Source of the DNA: Caprella mutica
Taxonomy: Eukaryota; Arthropoda; Malacostraca; Amphipoda; Caprellidae
DNA: 64,000 nt
Reading direction: 5' to 3'
NCBI GenBank assembly: GCA_947561585.1
Contig: CANNZV010000439.1
Span: 62,001-126,000, forward strand
Shown here: one piece after another, positions 31,986 through 46,986 of the stretch
How positions within the stretch are numbered: position 1 is the first letter of the stretch
Layout of the letters: the number at the start of each line of letters is the position of its first letter
Notes under the pieces: model-generated
Database searches by the model: none
Told to the model about the DNA's origin: nothing
The model's input: the letters and a program-made list of their open reading frames with translations, nothing else
Made by a program: the position numbers and the translations under genes

Positions 31986-34900
31986 GTGTGACGCAATTAA
32001 TGTACAATGATCACATGGGTATAAGACTCTGTAGTAAAATTAAATGAGAAAATAAATATTGGAAAAATAAGAATTATCCAAGGAAATCAGTTGGAGACTT
32101 TTTCTTGTTTTTCAAAGTTGTTAACGAAGGCAGCAACTAAAGAACTAATGATAATCATATTTTAATGTTATGTTTAACTGTTTTAATTGATCTAATTATC
32201 AAAAATAGTAGATAAAATATAGAAAAACACTGTGCAAGAATGGTTTTATATTTTAAAAAATGAACCTAGAGAATCTAGTTACCAAGCAGCTGTTATAAGA
32301 GCTTTCTGATGTTATTTTAAGCATAGTTTATAAAATGTGTCTACAGTTGCAGTAGATAAGGCATTTCTACCAGACAGAGTGTGTTATCGTCTACCTCATC
32401 TACCTGAAACACAGCTTGTTTCTACCTCTCATGGTAGATGATATCGAACAAAAAAAATTACAGACCAAAACTTTCATTTCTCTCATGCAGAGTATGGATA
32501 TTTAGGACTGTAAACAATGAATACATTACAAAATATCATGAATATAGTTCAAATAAAACTAAATACACTTACAGCCATATGATAAAAAACTGACTCCACG
32601 ATTACAATATTCTGCCAATAAATTAAAGCAACTTCCAACGCCAATTTTCATTACCAAATTTAACGCCCCATTAGGTAGCTTTAAACAACCAGTCGATTAG
32701 TAACGGCACTTTTTTACGCCATGTTTGTGAAAGTATATTTGACGGTCATCGTTCAAGAATAACCGAAGGTATTTACTCAATAATCAGCAGGAGCGTATGG
32801 TCAGTTTACACACAAATGATTTGGCGGAACGGCAAATTAACTTGCACCAAATGGTCACAAGTTACATTTTCTATTATCTGAGAGAGGAATTTAATATCCA
32901 TTTAGATGACAACATTAAGAGTGTTGAAGTGTTGCTTCATTTGATTGGCTAACCTCGGGTAAAAAAACGTCCCACACAGCTGCGTACAACGGGTCATCTG
33001 TTAGCTCCTACAACCTTCTTCGGGATATTAGGCAACAACATTTCAAATCAATTCCTTGTGCAACTACCAAGAATGTTTGTTCAATTGGCTGAGTTACCCC
33101 TGCAACGTTAAAATAAAACAAAACTGTAGGTACTTTAAATAATCGACAAAATACCAAGCACATTTCCATAATAGATTTTCTACAGCTGGATATGTTGTTA
33201 GGAAATAATCCTCCATTCATTAACTCAAACATATGAATGAATGTTTCGTCATGAGGTAAAAAGAAGCTATTTTCAATGATGAAAAAACTAGTCAGGACCA
33301 CTTCCAATTATAGAGCTATACAATGCTTCAGTCATAATAAACTAAATGGTAATAGGTTAGACATATAGAGTTCAGCGTGATATCCTATGTTATAATAATA
33401 TTAAAGTGCCAAATTAATGCTTGAATGGTACATACACCATGTGAGACATATGGTGAGACCTGAGTTCAACAGGGTTAAGGAAAATCAAGGTTAAAGCGAG
33501 ATGAACGGCAGAAAAGGTATCAAGATTTATATCTAACGTATTTGTGTGCTTATTTATATGCTCTTACTATAATACGAAGACTGATTGGTACTGAGAGAAA
33601 ATTCCAAACGAGTTTAGTTTGTGAATTTGCATTAGGAACAAAGAGTAACCCAATATTGTGGTAAAGTGCGTAACCTTCGATAAACAAAACTGTTACTTTT
33701 ATTGATGTAAATACATCACTCTTAAGTGTATATCAAGTGTCTGATTTACATTAAAAATAAAGTATATATTGATCTAAAATAGGGTGTTAGGGAGTGACGC
33801 ATGAAATAGAAGACAAAATTTAATTAAAGGGGAGACTATAGCGTTTCTACAACATACAACAAATAACCACTTTAAGGAGATTTTCATTGAGAAACGTGAG
33901 TGCAATTTTATCAATATGGTTGATTAAGATCAAATGCATGCTTGTAGAAATTATTTTATTAGTATATACTTACCATGACATTGTGTGTAACATGTGTTCA
34001 ATACATAAAAATGTGTTATTCATGAAAAATGAGAGTAATTATACAAGAAAATATCAAGCCAGATGGCTAGAAAAATGTCTTCTGTTAAGTGCTATAGTGA
34101 TTCATATAATGTATGGGATTTAGTCTATCTGATTTACAGGCAATTATTCAAGTCTCAGCGATTATTTAAAAGCGAAGTATTAAATATTGGAAACATATTT
34201 TGTGTATACCACATTAAATTTTATCATATCAATTATTATATGTCATTATTTGAATTAAAGATATGATATTTCAATATAGAGACACAGCGCTATAAAAATA
34301 AAACATTTGCCAAGCATTGTACTTATTTTAGTGTTCAAAATTTTCAGAGTTAAAAACGTGGTGCGTTTGCAAAGATTGTACCTACCACTGTTACAAACTC
34401 TGAATTGAAATACTAAATTTTAGCTATTATTCTTACCAATTTTCTGTAGTTTAACATCAAAATTTCAATTTAATTTTGAAGTGTTCTTGTACTTTAAAAA
34501 ACATTTGGAAAAATAAGTAAAAAATGTCCATAAATCAGACAAATTGACGGAAACTATGATTGAGAACACAGTCTCAAAAGTAGAGCAATAATTGAATACC
34601 TTCATTAGGTAAAGTTCAGCAAAGAACTAAAGAGTTAATTAGTTTCAATGGTAGCGGGTTAATTTGTACACTGAATAATAAGTACGCAGCAAAGGTTATT
34701 CCATAGAAATAAATAATTAGAGATATTTGGAAGTACTGTAAACTATTGGCCTCAGGAAAAAATAGACATCGAAGTAAGACTATTTTCACTATGGTATATT
34801 ATTACAAAAAACATACAATTGGGGTAATAAAAACATATTAAATTTTAAATTGTTCATCAGTAATTAAAATTTCCAACTGGTATCGATGTGAAATAAATTT

Positions 34901-36734
34901 ATAAAATATTATTATTAGAACGTTAGACACAAAGTAATATTTACTTTTTAACTAAATGCTGAAGTAAACTCATTTTTTTTATTGTATAAAATCAACCGTT
35001 AAGATTTAATTAAAATACTTCGCATATAACTATTCAGTAGATGGTAAAAAATATCATAATCCTTAATATCTAATAACCGAAACAGGAATTCAATTCACAT
35101 AACTCAAACCATAAATTAAAGTGTCTAAAACGCTAGTAATTCCTTCCACAAATAGAGTAGCAATATACAGGAGAGCAATTCAATGAAGGAGTTAATACGT
35201 GTGATCTCTCTGATGGAGTTTTTCAATGAGCTTTACAGGGATCGAGATCTAGGGCTGTGATTGGCTCTTAATGACAGCCAATAGGCACTTAGTTACCCTT
35301 AATACCACTGACAGTGGAAGATATTGGATGTAGTAATGATATACTGTACAGTGATTTATGGGCCTGAAAACACTTCGGTGCTTTCGATTCCAGTCAGTCT
35401 TCGGATAAATAATCTTAGAAAACTAATCAAAATGAAGTCATCTTTGAATCATCATGATTTAATTTAAAGTTCATTATTAAATTTCAATGGAAGAAAAAAA
35501 TAACTGAATCGAATCATTCAATCAAAATATCTCATTTATCATTAAATAATAGAACAAAAAAATATTATCGTCGAATGTGAAAATAAAGGTATATTTATTA
35601 TTGTTCAAAGTTAAAACGATTAAATCGAACCTATTGCCGTTTATTTAGTTTATTAAAGTTGTCGACAGATCTTGTTGATCAAAATAAGATTAAATATTGG
35701 ATAAAAAAATTCAAAGAAATAATAATAGTATAAATAAAATGCATTAAAATATAATGCACCCAATTAAATATTAACTAATAAGTGAAATGAATATATTTAT
35801 AATTAAAATATATATTTTAAAATCAATTCAGTGTATTAAAGATTAATGAAATTAAATATATTAAATTGAATAATTAAATTAATCAATAGAGCATAACCAA
35901 GTTAGAAGTTACAGAAAATTATTATATTTATTTGTTATCAAATAACCCAAAAGAAAAATAATATATTGAAAATATCACCATAGGCAATTCATAAGATTTT
36001 AAATTATATGTTATGAAGTTGGATATCAATCAAAATCAGATCTCAACTAAAAAATAATGAGAAATAGAATCCAGTAAATGATAGAATTGTGATTGCAAGG
36101 TTATATATATACCATAAAGTTGACACTATAATTCCCACTCATTTTAATTATATACATCACATATAGCAAGATATATATCATGCAAGGTACAATTAAATAT
36201 TCACTTTCGAATAAATAAAGTAACATTAATTACAAGAACTAAATATAATATCTTTTTCTAATAAGTTCTGCATATAATAACATGTACTAGTGGTCACATA
36301 ACAAACTAGTTAGAAGTTGATAGTACATGCATTATCACGCTGAACATGTTAGTTAACTTAAACTCCTGGTTTTTAGTGAATTAATTGAACAGGTTAGCCT
36401 GAAGCCACTGCATGTTTTTAGATTTTATTCTATTGAATTCACTTCATCTTGGAATGAAGTAATTACATTTTAGAGGGGGAAATATATAGAATACCTCAGG
36501 CGAAAGTTAATGGAAAAAACGGAAATGTTATGAAAGTCTCAGGGTGAAAAATATCGATTAAATTGCACTGATGTAAATGAACAAAATGAACAGTTGTTTT
36601 GGTGGGAATGAACTCAGTGAAAATAACGAAGTATTAATAAGTTTAAAGGCTATATGCATAAAAATGGTTGAAAAGGAAGGAGACTGAATTAAACAAGTTC
36701 ATAAGTAACTAAGTTTATTATATTATAATAGTAA
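31986..36734. other. AT-rich stretch, no gene seen
   Basis: The longest ORF, 33008-33307 on the minus strand (99 codons), contains GVTQPIEQTFLVVAQGID but has no recognisable family, splice or composition support. A minus-strand pair of splice-like sites brackets 33974-34066 (TTTTTCTAG ... CATG|GTAAGTAT). I do not call either a gene. Confidence 0.35.
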
Positions 36735-36955
36735 TTTTGAGTAGTACCATGGGTAACTATGGTATTATTTTAATAATTTTAAACACTGTCATGGGTAACT
36801 ATGGTATTTTAAGAAATATTTTGGGTAGCTATGTTTTAACAAAGTAATTTTAAGCATTATGGGTAACTATATGATATTAAACTAATAATTTCAATCAGTA
36901 TCTTGGGTTACTATTGTACTAGTAGAGTAATTTTAAGATGTATCATTGGTATTTT
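36735..36955 (+). repeat. Degenerate tandem repeat of GGGTAACTATGGTATT type
   Basis: Five to six diverged copies of ATGGGTAACTATGGTATT separated by TTTTAA-rich spacers, at roughly 35-50 bp intervals. Confidence 0.6.
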
Positions 36956-39900
36956 ATCTTTCAAAGATAATTTTTATATATTTTTAATTTATGCATAGAA
37001 TATTAATGCCATTTAAATGACTGATATATTAGATAACTATATAGGTTTCTGGTACATTTATATAATATATGGAAATCAAAACTTTAATTGATATATCCAA
37101 CTATATAAATATAAAAATAAATTTAATATTATAGAAATGATAGTATTCAATTTACATTAATATTATTAAACTCATTCATAGTTAATTATTACACATAGCG
37201 ACATAATAAAAAGGACAAAGCTATTAAATAGTATGAGTATTTAATATAAATAAAAGATAAAGATAATCGTAATGCGTGAATAAACCAATTACTTACAATT
37301 TGACTTCAATCTTTCCCTATAATATAGATGAGTATAATGCATTAGATAGTGATTACATTGTATAATAATGTAATTATTAAAGGAATATAATTAGAACTTA
37401 TAAATGCTTAACCAATAAAAATAATCTTTAGGTTACATCTGTATTATGAAGGAGAATAAATTAGTAATAAATATCTACATAAGTTAAAACTATTAAATAG
37501 AAATTAAGTTAAATTCAAATTGAAAGAGTTTAAACTTTAAATGTATTTTAATTGAATCAAAATTGTATTATGAATTTTTTCTGCAAATCAACTGGATAAT
37601 AAATTAAAGGATTCTTCATAACTGAATTTGATTAAATTGAAACCAAATTTTCTTTGGCTACTTCAAGAATTCTTTATATTTACTAACTAACAATACATTT
37701 TGTAATTTTATAATCAAGAGAATTAATTAATAGCGAACAATCGACATAGAGGTTAAGGAGTAACATTGAAATTCTTGAGTTAGTAACGCGTGATACAATT
37801 GCAGCCTACTTTCAATACAATCAATTTCACATTCTTTAATTGCTTTTACCAACATATGTTCCACTCAAGGTTACGAACATCTAAAGAGTGAGGAGAAACA
37901 GTACCTATCGAAATAATTAAGACTGAACTATGGTTTAGTCGATAGAAATTAATGTTACTCCACTGAATGTTTTATACAATAAATGTTTATAGGCAATAAT
38001 ATACATTTTCTGTATGTCAGTCACCACTGTAGACAGAGTACAATGCCTTCCATGGTTAATTGATACGCAACAATAAAAAGGTAATTAGATGAAATAATGC
38101 GTGAAGGTCTACACTTTAGTTGCAAATAAAGCATCATACATGGGACTATATCACTAAGGTATAAATGTTATATGTAAAATATGTACTCTGTTCCGGGTAG
38201 GGTATTGTAATATAAACTCACACGAAATAAGGAACTAGTCATTTTCTCACTCATTCTAATTATTATGTAGTAAGCAGATGTCTCCTTACTATTATAAAAA
38301 ATATGTTTTAAAACGTTAGCAATAACGTGATGTAATTAAATTGTAAGAAAATTTCATGTGTTATCAGTTTTCTTATACAATATAATAAAACGAAAAATGT
38401 CTTCTAAATTGAAACGAAATAAATGTTTGTTATTCATCCTGGACACCCATGCATTCGATTCCTTTTCTATTTTTTTCTTATGGTAACTGACAGGTTTTCC
38501 GCTGAATAGAGAAAGCTTTTGGAGAAATATTCAATTACACATGGAGTTAATCTACAGAAGACAATATATAATCATTCCCTATTCAAGTTCAAACTTTTCA
38601 CATTCAGCAACTTCTTTATTTGGAAAACATATATTTAATTGAAATTTGACTGAAACTGTTTCGCAAATTTGCGATATCATGTTAAATGATTATTTTCATG
38701 TACTTATTTTTGAATAATAATTTAAAAAATAAGTTTAGTTAGGCTTTTATAAATATCAATTAATTAAGTGTGCCCAAACTTTCTAATATTCTAGCGGTAA
38801 CTCCCTTATTTCGTCATGACAACCAATGCCTAACTGTGAAAGCAGACAAGTGCCATGGGATGACTCAGTGAGAGGATGAGTGCCGTGAAATGGCATTAGA
38901 GTCTTGTCAGGATCAGCAGATAAAAACTCTAATATTTAGAGTTGCCATTGAAATTTAGAGGGATGGGTGACATCACAAAAAAAGGGACTGAACGGTATTT
39001 ACAAATTTGAAGAGAAATCATTAAATATTGACGGCTGACTTTCTTAAAAAAGATATATCATTTAAATACTTGAAAGAAGTAAGATATATACTGTGAATAG
39101 ATTATTAAACATTGATATAAGCGTAAGACTATAAAAATAATCCATATAAATCTTGTTCTTGAATTCAACGCCTGCAAAACTAATAAAATAATAATTATCG
39201 GAATAGAAATCATTACTAATCAGGTGAAGGTTACAGATTCTAATAATCAAAACCGTCTAGCAAGATGTTAATCAAAAACAATACTATGTCGAATTGTTAG
39301 TTTATTTCCATGTGCCACTTCACACAGAACTGTTATGTGTGTCTCCACGCCCCATGAAACAATTTAAAGCTCTGGGAATTACCCACACAACTGTGGGAAT
39401 TATGGAGATGATTGTGAGAGTAAAACGAGGAATTCAAAGCTGAAACACATCATTCATGAAAAAGGCAAAAAAACAATATTTCTTAAGTAACACATATAAT
39501 ATATTTAGTTTATGATGAATTGAAAAGAAGTTACTTTTTTTAGAAAAATTGTCGTCAATCTTTTTAAATTGGTCTATAAGTAGAAGAACCGAATTTTCAC
39601 ATATAAATAATCGTCATTACTTTCAGTTTACTAATAATCTTTAGTATATTGTGTAGATAATAATAACCTTATAGAAATACAACACAGTACAACGTATTGT
39701 GTTAAGCCACAGTATAACAAAACAGGGAAATGAAACAATATAAACACCAGTGACACTATTTCCTTGAGTAAAATCAGCCAAATTATTCCATAGTTTGGGT
39801 AACACTGTCATTATAGAGAAAAAAATTATATTCTAATTTGAAGGCATTAAAAAGATGAACAAAAACAACAATAATAAACAAAAAGATAGTTAGAATAGGT

Positions 39901-41029
39901 AATAATAATATATAACTATTATATAATTATAATCGCCAATTGTTGGATTTGATCGGTTATTCTAATAGATAATAAAAATAAAATATTTATAACATTAACT
40001 GATTTTACTATCTACTAGTAATTTATCATGAATAAAAACGCTTATACGCTAACGATTTTCGTCGGGCATTTCTTGACGATAATTACAATATTTACGATAA
40101 AAAAAACTAATTTATCGTAATCGGTTAGAAAATATGAAATGATCATATTTTCGCAATAAATATGATTGAAATGGTAAGATTGAAAAATTAAAAAGGCAGA
40201 TTTGCAAAATGAAAAGTATTGAAGAGTTAGAAAAACGACGAAAAAGAGGAACGCCTTTTTATTTATGTGCAGAATTTTCGAATTATTCCTCATCAATATC
40301 CTAATGTTGACTAATTTCAAACAAAAGAAAAAAATCAGTGGACTTAATTAATTTTGGTTTCATTAATACTTCTCCGCTCTACATATTTTGTTTCAAATTA
40401 GTCAAAATTAGAATATTGAAAATGAATATTGGGTTTATTAATCGAAAGCTACATCAATCGCCAATGAATTCATTATTTAAAAATGAATCGCAAAACCTAC
40501 GGTAAATAATGAGGTACAGTTCTATCACCGACTGTACCTATTGAAACTCACTAAGAAAAACTCAATATGTGTTATCTCTATGTTTAATGAGTTATCCAAT
40601 GATATATTTTATTAAACCCATCTCACTGGTGTAAACAAGTCATTAATTTCCTTACTAATGCATTTACGTCACACAACTAGGAATTTCTTAACTGTATTTC
40701 CATTAGAGTTAAGAGACTTCAAGTGCATTGGTCATACTATTAACAAGTTGCAAATATTTCGCCAAATATATGAGCTGTAGACAAGCTAATATCTGACTTG
40801 TAATAGTGTTAGGTAAATTTTATACACAATATCAATATTATTTCCAAATGACATTTAAGTACAGAATAATATCACATAAAAAGTTAAATTCTAATTTTAG
40901 AACAAGAAATTTACAATTTAACTCTAAATATCATTGAGGTTGAGATTTAATTCCTAATGTCACTAAAATGTAATATATACATAGCTACATACTGTTCAAA
41001 ACTAGCTTATTTGTTTTAGGTAATGTATA
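36956..41029. other. Very AT-rich stretch, no gene seen
   Basis: Nothing recognisable. The ORFs at 39062-39250 and 40042-40320 (minus) are hydrophobic AT-rich frames of chance type. Confidence 0.4.
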
Positions 41030-41247
41030 GGGTAAGTTAGGAATTATCGGACACATCTACAATTTCGATCATATAAGAAAAATAATACAGTATAACATTT
41101 TGAATCATTACCTTAGTTGATATCCATGATACCAACAGGTATCACGGATACCTATTATAATACAGGATAACAACAACAAATGTTATATAATAAATTTCTT
41201 CGTTTGATCAATAATGTGAAACTGTGCGATAACTCGTAGCTTACCCC
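41030..41247. mobile_element. Fold-back MITE copy (diverged)
   Basis: The left end TA|GGGTAAGTTAGGAATTATCGG and right end CGATAACTCGTAGCTTACCCC are inverted. A short inner inverted sequence (TATCCATGATACC / GGTATCACGGATA) lies at about 41120-41150. The right TA is lost. Confidence 0.7.
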
Positions 41248-42311
41248 ACAAGAAGTCCTGCAACCGTAGGTAGGTACTAAAATGGCTAAGAGTCTCAAGT
41301 CTATTTGCAGCCTGCTAGAGGGTTTACTCAAGGCTAAACTAATTATGGTGAATATTGAAGAAGATAATAAAGATAATAGATTTTGCGATAACCACATCAT
41401 TACCTAAGATGTAGACATTAATATCGTTAATAATGAACATTAATTGGTGATACTGACTAAGAGTTGGAGGAAAGGGTAGTGTTGACACTGTATTTTATTA
41501 AACAGGGAATTAAGTAACTTTTATCATTTTGAAATAATAATTAGAGAAATTGAATCTATTGTTTTTTAGAATAACAAGAAATTAATTTTAGAAATTGAAT
41601 TGAAAATGAATAACAATTTCTTACGGTTCTGCTTATTTTTATTATTGAAATTAAAAAAAAAAAACAATAAATTTCCATGCTTATATAATAAGCATAATAA
41701 TATTAATTTCCCCTCTTAATTAATAGACAATATTGCAATGTATTATACGCTAATATAATAAAATTAAATATTTATAGCAGCTATAAATAAATGAAAAGAA
41801 AGGCTGATAATTGTATTCACCTCAAACTTTCTAGCATCAGAATAATTTAAACATTCACGCTTTCCATAAGTCATTTTTATTATAAAAAACAAGAGGCAGA
41901 ATCATTAAATTTTATGGAATACAATAAATATGAAAGGGAAATAAAGACATAAAATGGATGCAGTTAGAAAATATATCTATCGCCTGCAGATATTAAAATA
42001 AATTATTAACATTATCATCATCCATCGACTGAGTAAAACGTTAGAAAAAATGAAATAATGCTGATTGTATCAGAGTAGGTTAAAGTACAGACTTCTTCAG
42101 TTGTGATAACATTTTGAAGTAAGTTCTGCACTGTCTTTAGTTACCTGACAGCTGCATAGCTAGCGTATTATCCTCTAGAACCTAATAAGGAATTACCTGC
42201 AACCCACTGAATAGCAACCTGCAGTGTTGCCACCTAATGTTGCCACTTGCCACCTCAAAGTGAGTGTTGCCACCTCCATCATGTCTCCCTTAACAGTTAA
42301 AGTCGGTAGTA
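41248..42311. other. AT-rich stretch, no gene seen
   Basis: Just before the next array, GTTGCCACCT or a near variant occurs four times (about 42221-42275). Confidence 0.4.
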
Positions 42312-42510
42312 CACCCATAGATGGTTTAAAACCACAATCGTAGATGTTTTAACACTACAACCATCTATGGTTTAACACCACAATCGTAGATGGTTTAAAA
42401 CCACAATCATAGATGGTTTAACACCAAAACCATAGATGGTTTAACACCACAACCGCAGATGGTTTAACACCACAACCATAGATTGTTTAACCATAGATGG
42501 TTTAACAACA
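42312..42510 (+). repeat. About 23-bp minisatellite, nine copies, hairpin in most units
   Basis: The unit is of the type CATAGATGGTTTAACACCACAA. AACCAT-AG-ATGGTT forms a 6-bp stem in several copies. One copy reads CCATCTATGGTTT, which partly inverts the core. Confidence 0.9.
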
Positions 42511-43357
42511 GTAAACAAGCTATGTAAGGAGCAGAATGGTTTTTACAGGTGCATAATTAGTCAAATCCTCTGGGAGGTTTCTTTGTACTTAAAAAATAAT
42601 CACCGTACGCACTTGTTACATTGAATAAATAAAGGGAATGGAAAGAAAATGTATTAGTTATAATCTTAAACTGAAATAAATAATTTAAAGTTATAATTAT
42701 CTGTTCAATTGAAGTAACTTTATTATATATTAAAATTATTAATTAAAATAAATAAATGAGGTATAACGTGAAACATGGACACACAAAGTTATTTATTTGA
42801 AATAAAATTTAGATTTCTGCTGTTTAATTTAAAATAAATTTCTATTTATTCACAAGAAATTATATGCATTATAGCGTAGTCTATTCACATATTTAGTTAT
42901 CAGAGTACCTGCATGTGGGTATACTTTTCTCTGTAGGTAATTTGTCAAACTTAGTGTGTGTCAAACACAATGAAATAAAAGTCAGTGTTTGTCAATGCAG
43001 TCAATGGCGAGAAACAGTCAATATTTGACACTGAGGTCTTTCTTCTACACTCACCTGCTGTGTTACTAACAGTGTTCTTTGTAATTGCGCATATGTGCTT
43101 AAAATCTATCCAGAGAAATTCGTTATAAAAAATATCTAAAAAGATGAAAAATGGCAGTCTAAATTTTTAACTCTACTAAGTTTATTTGTAATTACTGATT
43201 GAAACAATAATGAAGAATGTATGGAAAAAATATTTTTAGTTGTATTTTAAACAATTTACGATTCTTGAGCCAAAAAAGGATCAAAACTCATTTCTTTTCT
43301 GTCGATCTAATGACCTAAATAATATTTCAAATATTCAATGAAGTAAATTTCTGAGCA
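42511..43357. other. AT-rich stretch, no gene seen
   Basis: Nothing recognisable. Confidence 0.4.
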
Positions 43358-43359
43358 TA

Positions 43360-43491
43360 GGCAACTTACGAGTTATCGGTCAGTTTCACATCTTCGGTCA
43401 TATAAGAAAAAAAACGATATAATAAAAATTGAATAATAATAATTATTATACCGCTTTTTCTTGAAACCGACCGATAATTCGTAACTTACCC
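43360..43491. mobile_element. Fold-back MITE copy, right arm internally deleted
   Basis: The left arm CAACTTACGAGTTATCGGTC ... CACATCTTCGGTCATATAAG faces the right arm TTTTTCTTGAAACCGACCGA ... TTCGTAACTTACCC, which lacks the CGAAGATGTG portion. TA lies on the left. Confidence 0.75.
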
Positions 43492-43744
43492 TCTATCTCG
43501 TACCATCAAAAGGAAATAATTTCCCTCGACTGTAACCGCCAGACCGAGTTAACCCTGTGTTGGAATGGTTCCGTGTGGAATGGTACAGATAAATCACTGT
43601 ATGTGATGCAGTAATGAAACTAGTGGAGGTGTTCAGAGAGAAAATATATGCAAAATGGGAGATTATAGTTTGCATGCACGAATGGTTTCAAACAGTTTCA
43701 ATATTCAAAATTTATAGACTTAACAGATAATAATAATAATTTAA

Positions 43745-43880
43745 GTCCACCAAAAATGTATCCACTGCCATTGAATAAAAGTATTATGTATAATTTATTA
43801 ATTATGGTACCAAAATTATGCACATTATCGTAAAATGATGAAAGCATGTATTCAATGGCAGTGTATACATTTTGGTGGAC
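43745..43880. mobile_element. 136-bp MITE, GTCCACC...GGTGGAC type
   Basis: The left end GTCCACCAAAAATGTATCCA continues CTGCCATTGAAT, and the right end carries the inverse (ATTCAATGGCAGTGTATACA then TTTTGGTGGAC). The arms are about 32 bp with few mismatches. It is non-coding. No clear target duplication is seen. Confidence 0.75.
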
Positions 43881-46800
43881 ACACTGTATAAATACGAACT
43901 ATCAGAAGTTTTTATAGTCACCATGCATGGAAAAGTGCAATGTATGAGTTTTTTCAAAATGTGTATAATACATAAACACACTGTTTTTATTATATACTTT
44001 AATGATCAAGTATACCGTTAAATAGCGTTGATAACATTATATAGTCAATACAATTAATGCATCACCCTATAAGCTATACCTGTTATACCCTAATATAAGC
44101 TATAAGCTATTAAATATAAGCTATACCCCAATACTGCACTCTATGCACATGTAGCTAAATGCACTGGATGCATATAAGTGGATGTAAGCTTAACCTTGAA
44201 TTGCTAGTTAACTAGTTAGAGAATACACAGCTAGGTGAGATGGCTAGTGGTGATAAGATTGAACTAGTTAGCCAGTATGCTAGCCTGTATTGATGTTAAG
44301 ACTGTAAATTAGTATACCAATGCAGTCTATAGCCAATGCATTTCTGACTATCAAGTAACAGTACTGAATATCTCCTATTATTTTACCTACCTGCGTTAAA
44401 ATAGAGCTTATCTTGCAACTTATTTATGAAACATATGTACCATGGCATTAGCAACCATAAGCTTTATTATGCTGATATTTGAAGTTAGGTAAAGTTAGTT
44501 AGGTAAAAGCCAAAAAAGCACATAATCACATGTATAAGATTGCATGACGAAACTGAGCAAAAAGTAGCTAGCACATATAACGGTGGACAGCTAAAAGAAA
44601 TTAAAGACCTTCCGACTATAGCCACAATCAAATAATTCGATGATCAGAAAATCGGTAATTCAAATACATACACGGCAAAAAAGGGCTTTAGAAACCTTAA
44701 GATTTATTGGTTAAACTTTCAACTAGTATTATTTCTGTGGTAAAAAGTAGTAACTATACACTATGAGACGCATGTATCAATCACAGGCAATAGAGGGCCC
44801 CACAAGCTGATGCACTGTGCCATGGATTGGGTAGCATTGTGACCCTTATGGTACAGCTACATAAGGGTCACATTATCCACTATAATTAGCTGCCCACCTG
44901 TTAAAATATGGTTACAGTGTTGAATAGTTAGTATGTTAAATTAAAATTGTATATAATTTCGTAAATAAATACATTAAAATATATATTTCCGTGCAAGCTC
45001 CTTCATTTGCTCGGGCATCTCATGACTGAGTTTGTAAACAACAATCACAGAAAGGTATTAAAGTACGAGACGGTACTTCCGTATTTCCAAAATGGTACGA
45101 GGGTACCAGACAGTCATGCGTCTGGTAGTTAAAGCCCACCTGTCACTTCTAAAAACCTCCTAAATTAAACTAAATTCTAAATTAGGTACACAGGAAGAGA
45201 ACTATCAATGCTAATATCAACAAATTAAAAGAATTCCCGAAAGGTTTGATCTGTTGACTTGGTATGTGGGTGACAGCATATTTTTCAAGGTCACGTACAC
45301 TCACAGTGTGTACGTCAATAGATAACATCTGATGAAGAAACAACACCTGGTACAAACAGGAACTTGTACAAACAATGCAATTTCCTTGCATTTTGTCTCT
45401 ATTTACTCAATATTTATTATATTAAAATATGTATTTTAAAGATGCATAAAAATACAAGCCTAAATGTTAACCATGGCTAAAAAAACTAACAATTGAAGAG
45501 TAAAATCCCTTAAATAATAATGTTTAATCTATTAAAACAATTGAAATTGTTGACAAAAATGTTTCTAGATCATTTTTCTTTCTCATTATTTAGTATAATT
45601 TTAATTTAAAAACACTAAAAGGACTGAATTCGTTAGAATATTCTTGCTATTAATTGCACAAGTATATTACTTTATAAATTCGTGAATGCCAAAGATAAAG
45701 GAAATATAAATCTATTTTGGTAAATAAAAAATCTTCCATAACTTTATATCGATAGAGTTTATTTCTCTTAGCGATATATCCAATTATTGTTACATGTTAC
45801 ATACCTTGTTACAGACGTAACTTGAAGCATAAAGTAACAAAGAAATAACCAAATAAAATTAAAACGAGTATAGTAACTAAAAATTTGGACTATTTTTCGC
45901 AGTGATATTTTTCAATTTATTAAATATGTTTCCTAGTACCATTTATGGAATATCAAAAATAGATCATTTTATTTATATAAGGATATGAAGAATGAAATTC
46001 ATATTCTAATAAATTAAAGATTAATAAGAAAAATAAGAAAATGTTAAAATCCAATATTTAAATTTTAATTTTTTCCTTAAAATACCTATTTTCCGCTAGT
46101 CAAATTTCTGCACAAAACTTTATAATATAAATATGAGTTAGAAAGTAAGCATGAGAGGACATTTAACCTTTATAGAGTTGATGTTAACCCACACACGGCA
46201 CATTGATACCCACATGCAGATGACTGCAACCCACACGCTATGCACCTAACTAAATAGGGCCAACGAAAGAAAATGCATATTATAGGGGATGTATTTGCAT
46301 TAATTTTTATCAAAATGAAAAATACGAGACTGTTATTATAATATTAATTCATTGTCATTGCACTTTACTATTATTGTTAATTTTGATGATATTAAAAATT
46401 TAAAATATGACCATTAAAATTCATTATTTATAATTAATTGACTAAATTATGAATTAATTACACATCGACATTTACTCATAAAAAGGCAAAATTAGTTTAA
46501 TTTGTAAATAATTTCATAGTAATCCAAAATATCTGCATATTTTAATTCCAGTGCATGTTGTGACAGAGCATGTTTTTATATACATAAACAGAACAAGTAT
46601 ATATAAAATATATACACAGCTTATTAACTCGAGTTACAGTTTAGTACACATAATAATATAAGCATATATCACCTCTAAATATGTTCTCGCCTATAATACA
46701 CTGTCACATAGCCCTATAATTAGCTGTAACTTATAGCTTGATATAGAGGCTGAAACTAATTGCTTGGTATAAAATTATGTGCTAGTTAACTATTGGATTA

Positions 46801-46986
46801 TCAATAGATTTAACTAGTTCTAGTTCATTGGAAAATGATTTACAGTACCTAGTGTAAAAAATGTAACAAATACGAGCCAACTTTCAGAGTGTGGCTGTAA
46901 ATCGGCTGGGAGTTAGACACTCACTCAATATATATATGGTTTAAAATGTTAATTAATTCATTTTGCGAGAAAAACATCATTAAATA
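43881..46986. other. AT-rich stretch with one strong hairpin
   Basis: No gene seen. 44839-44871 is a hairpin with perfect 12-bp arms (GTGACCCTTATG / CATAAGGGTCAC) and a 9-nt loop. TATAAGCTATA-type repeats lie at 44090-44130. Confidence 0.45.

Noticed and set aside
33008..33307. 99-codon minus-strand ORF
   Set aside because: No family resemblance, no good splice context and AT-rich codon use. Length alone is near chance for 64 kb.
33974..34066. Minus-strand exon-like interval with TTTTTCTAG and CATG|GTAAGTAT edges
   Set aside because: The donor is strong, but the acceptor tract is weak and there is no supporting neighbour. In AT-rich DNA such pairs are expected by chance.
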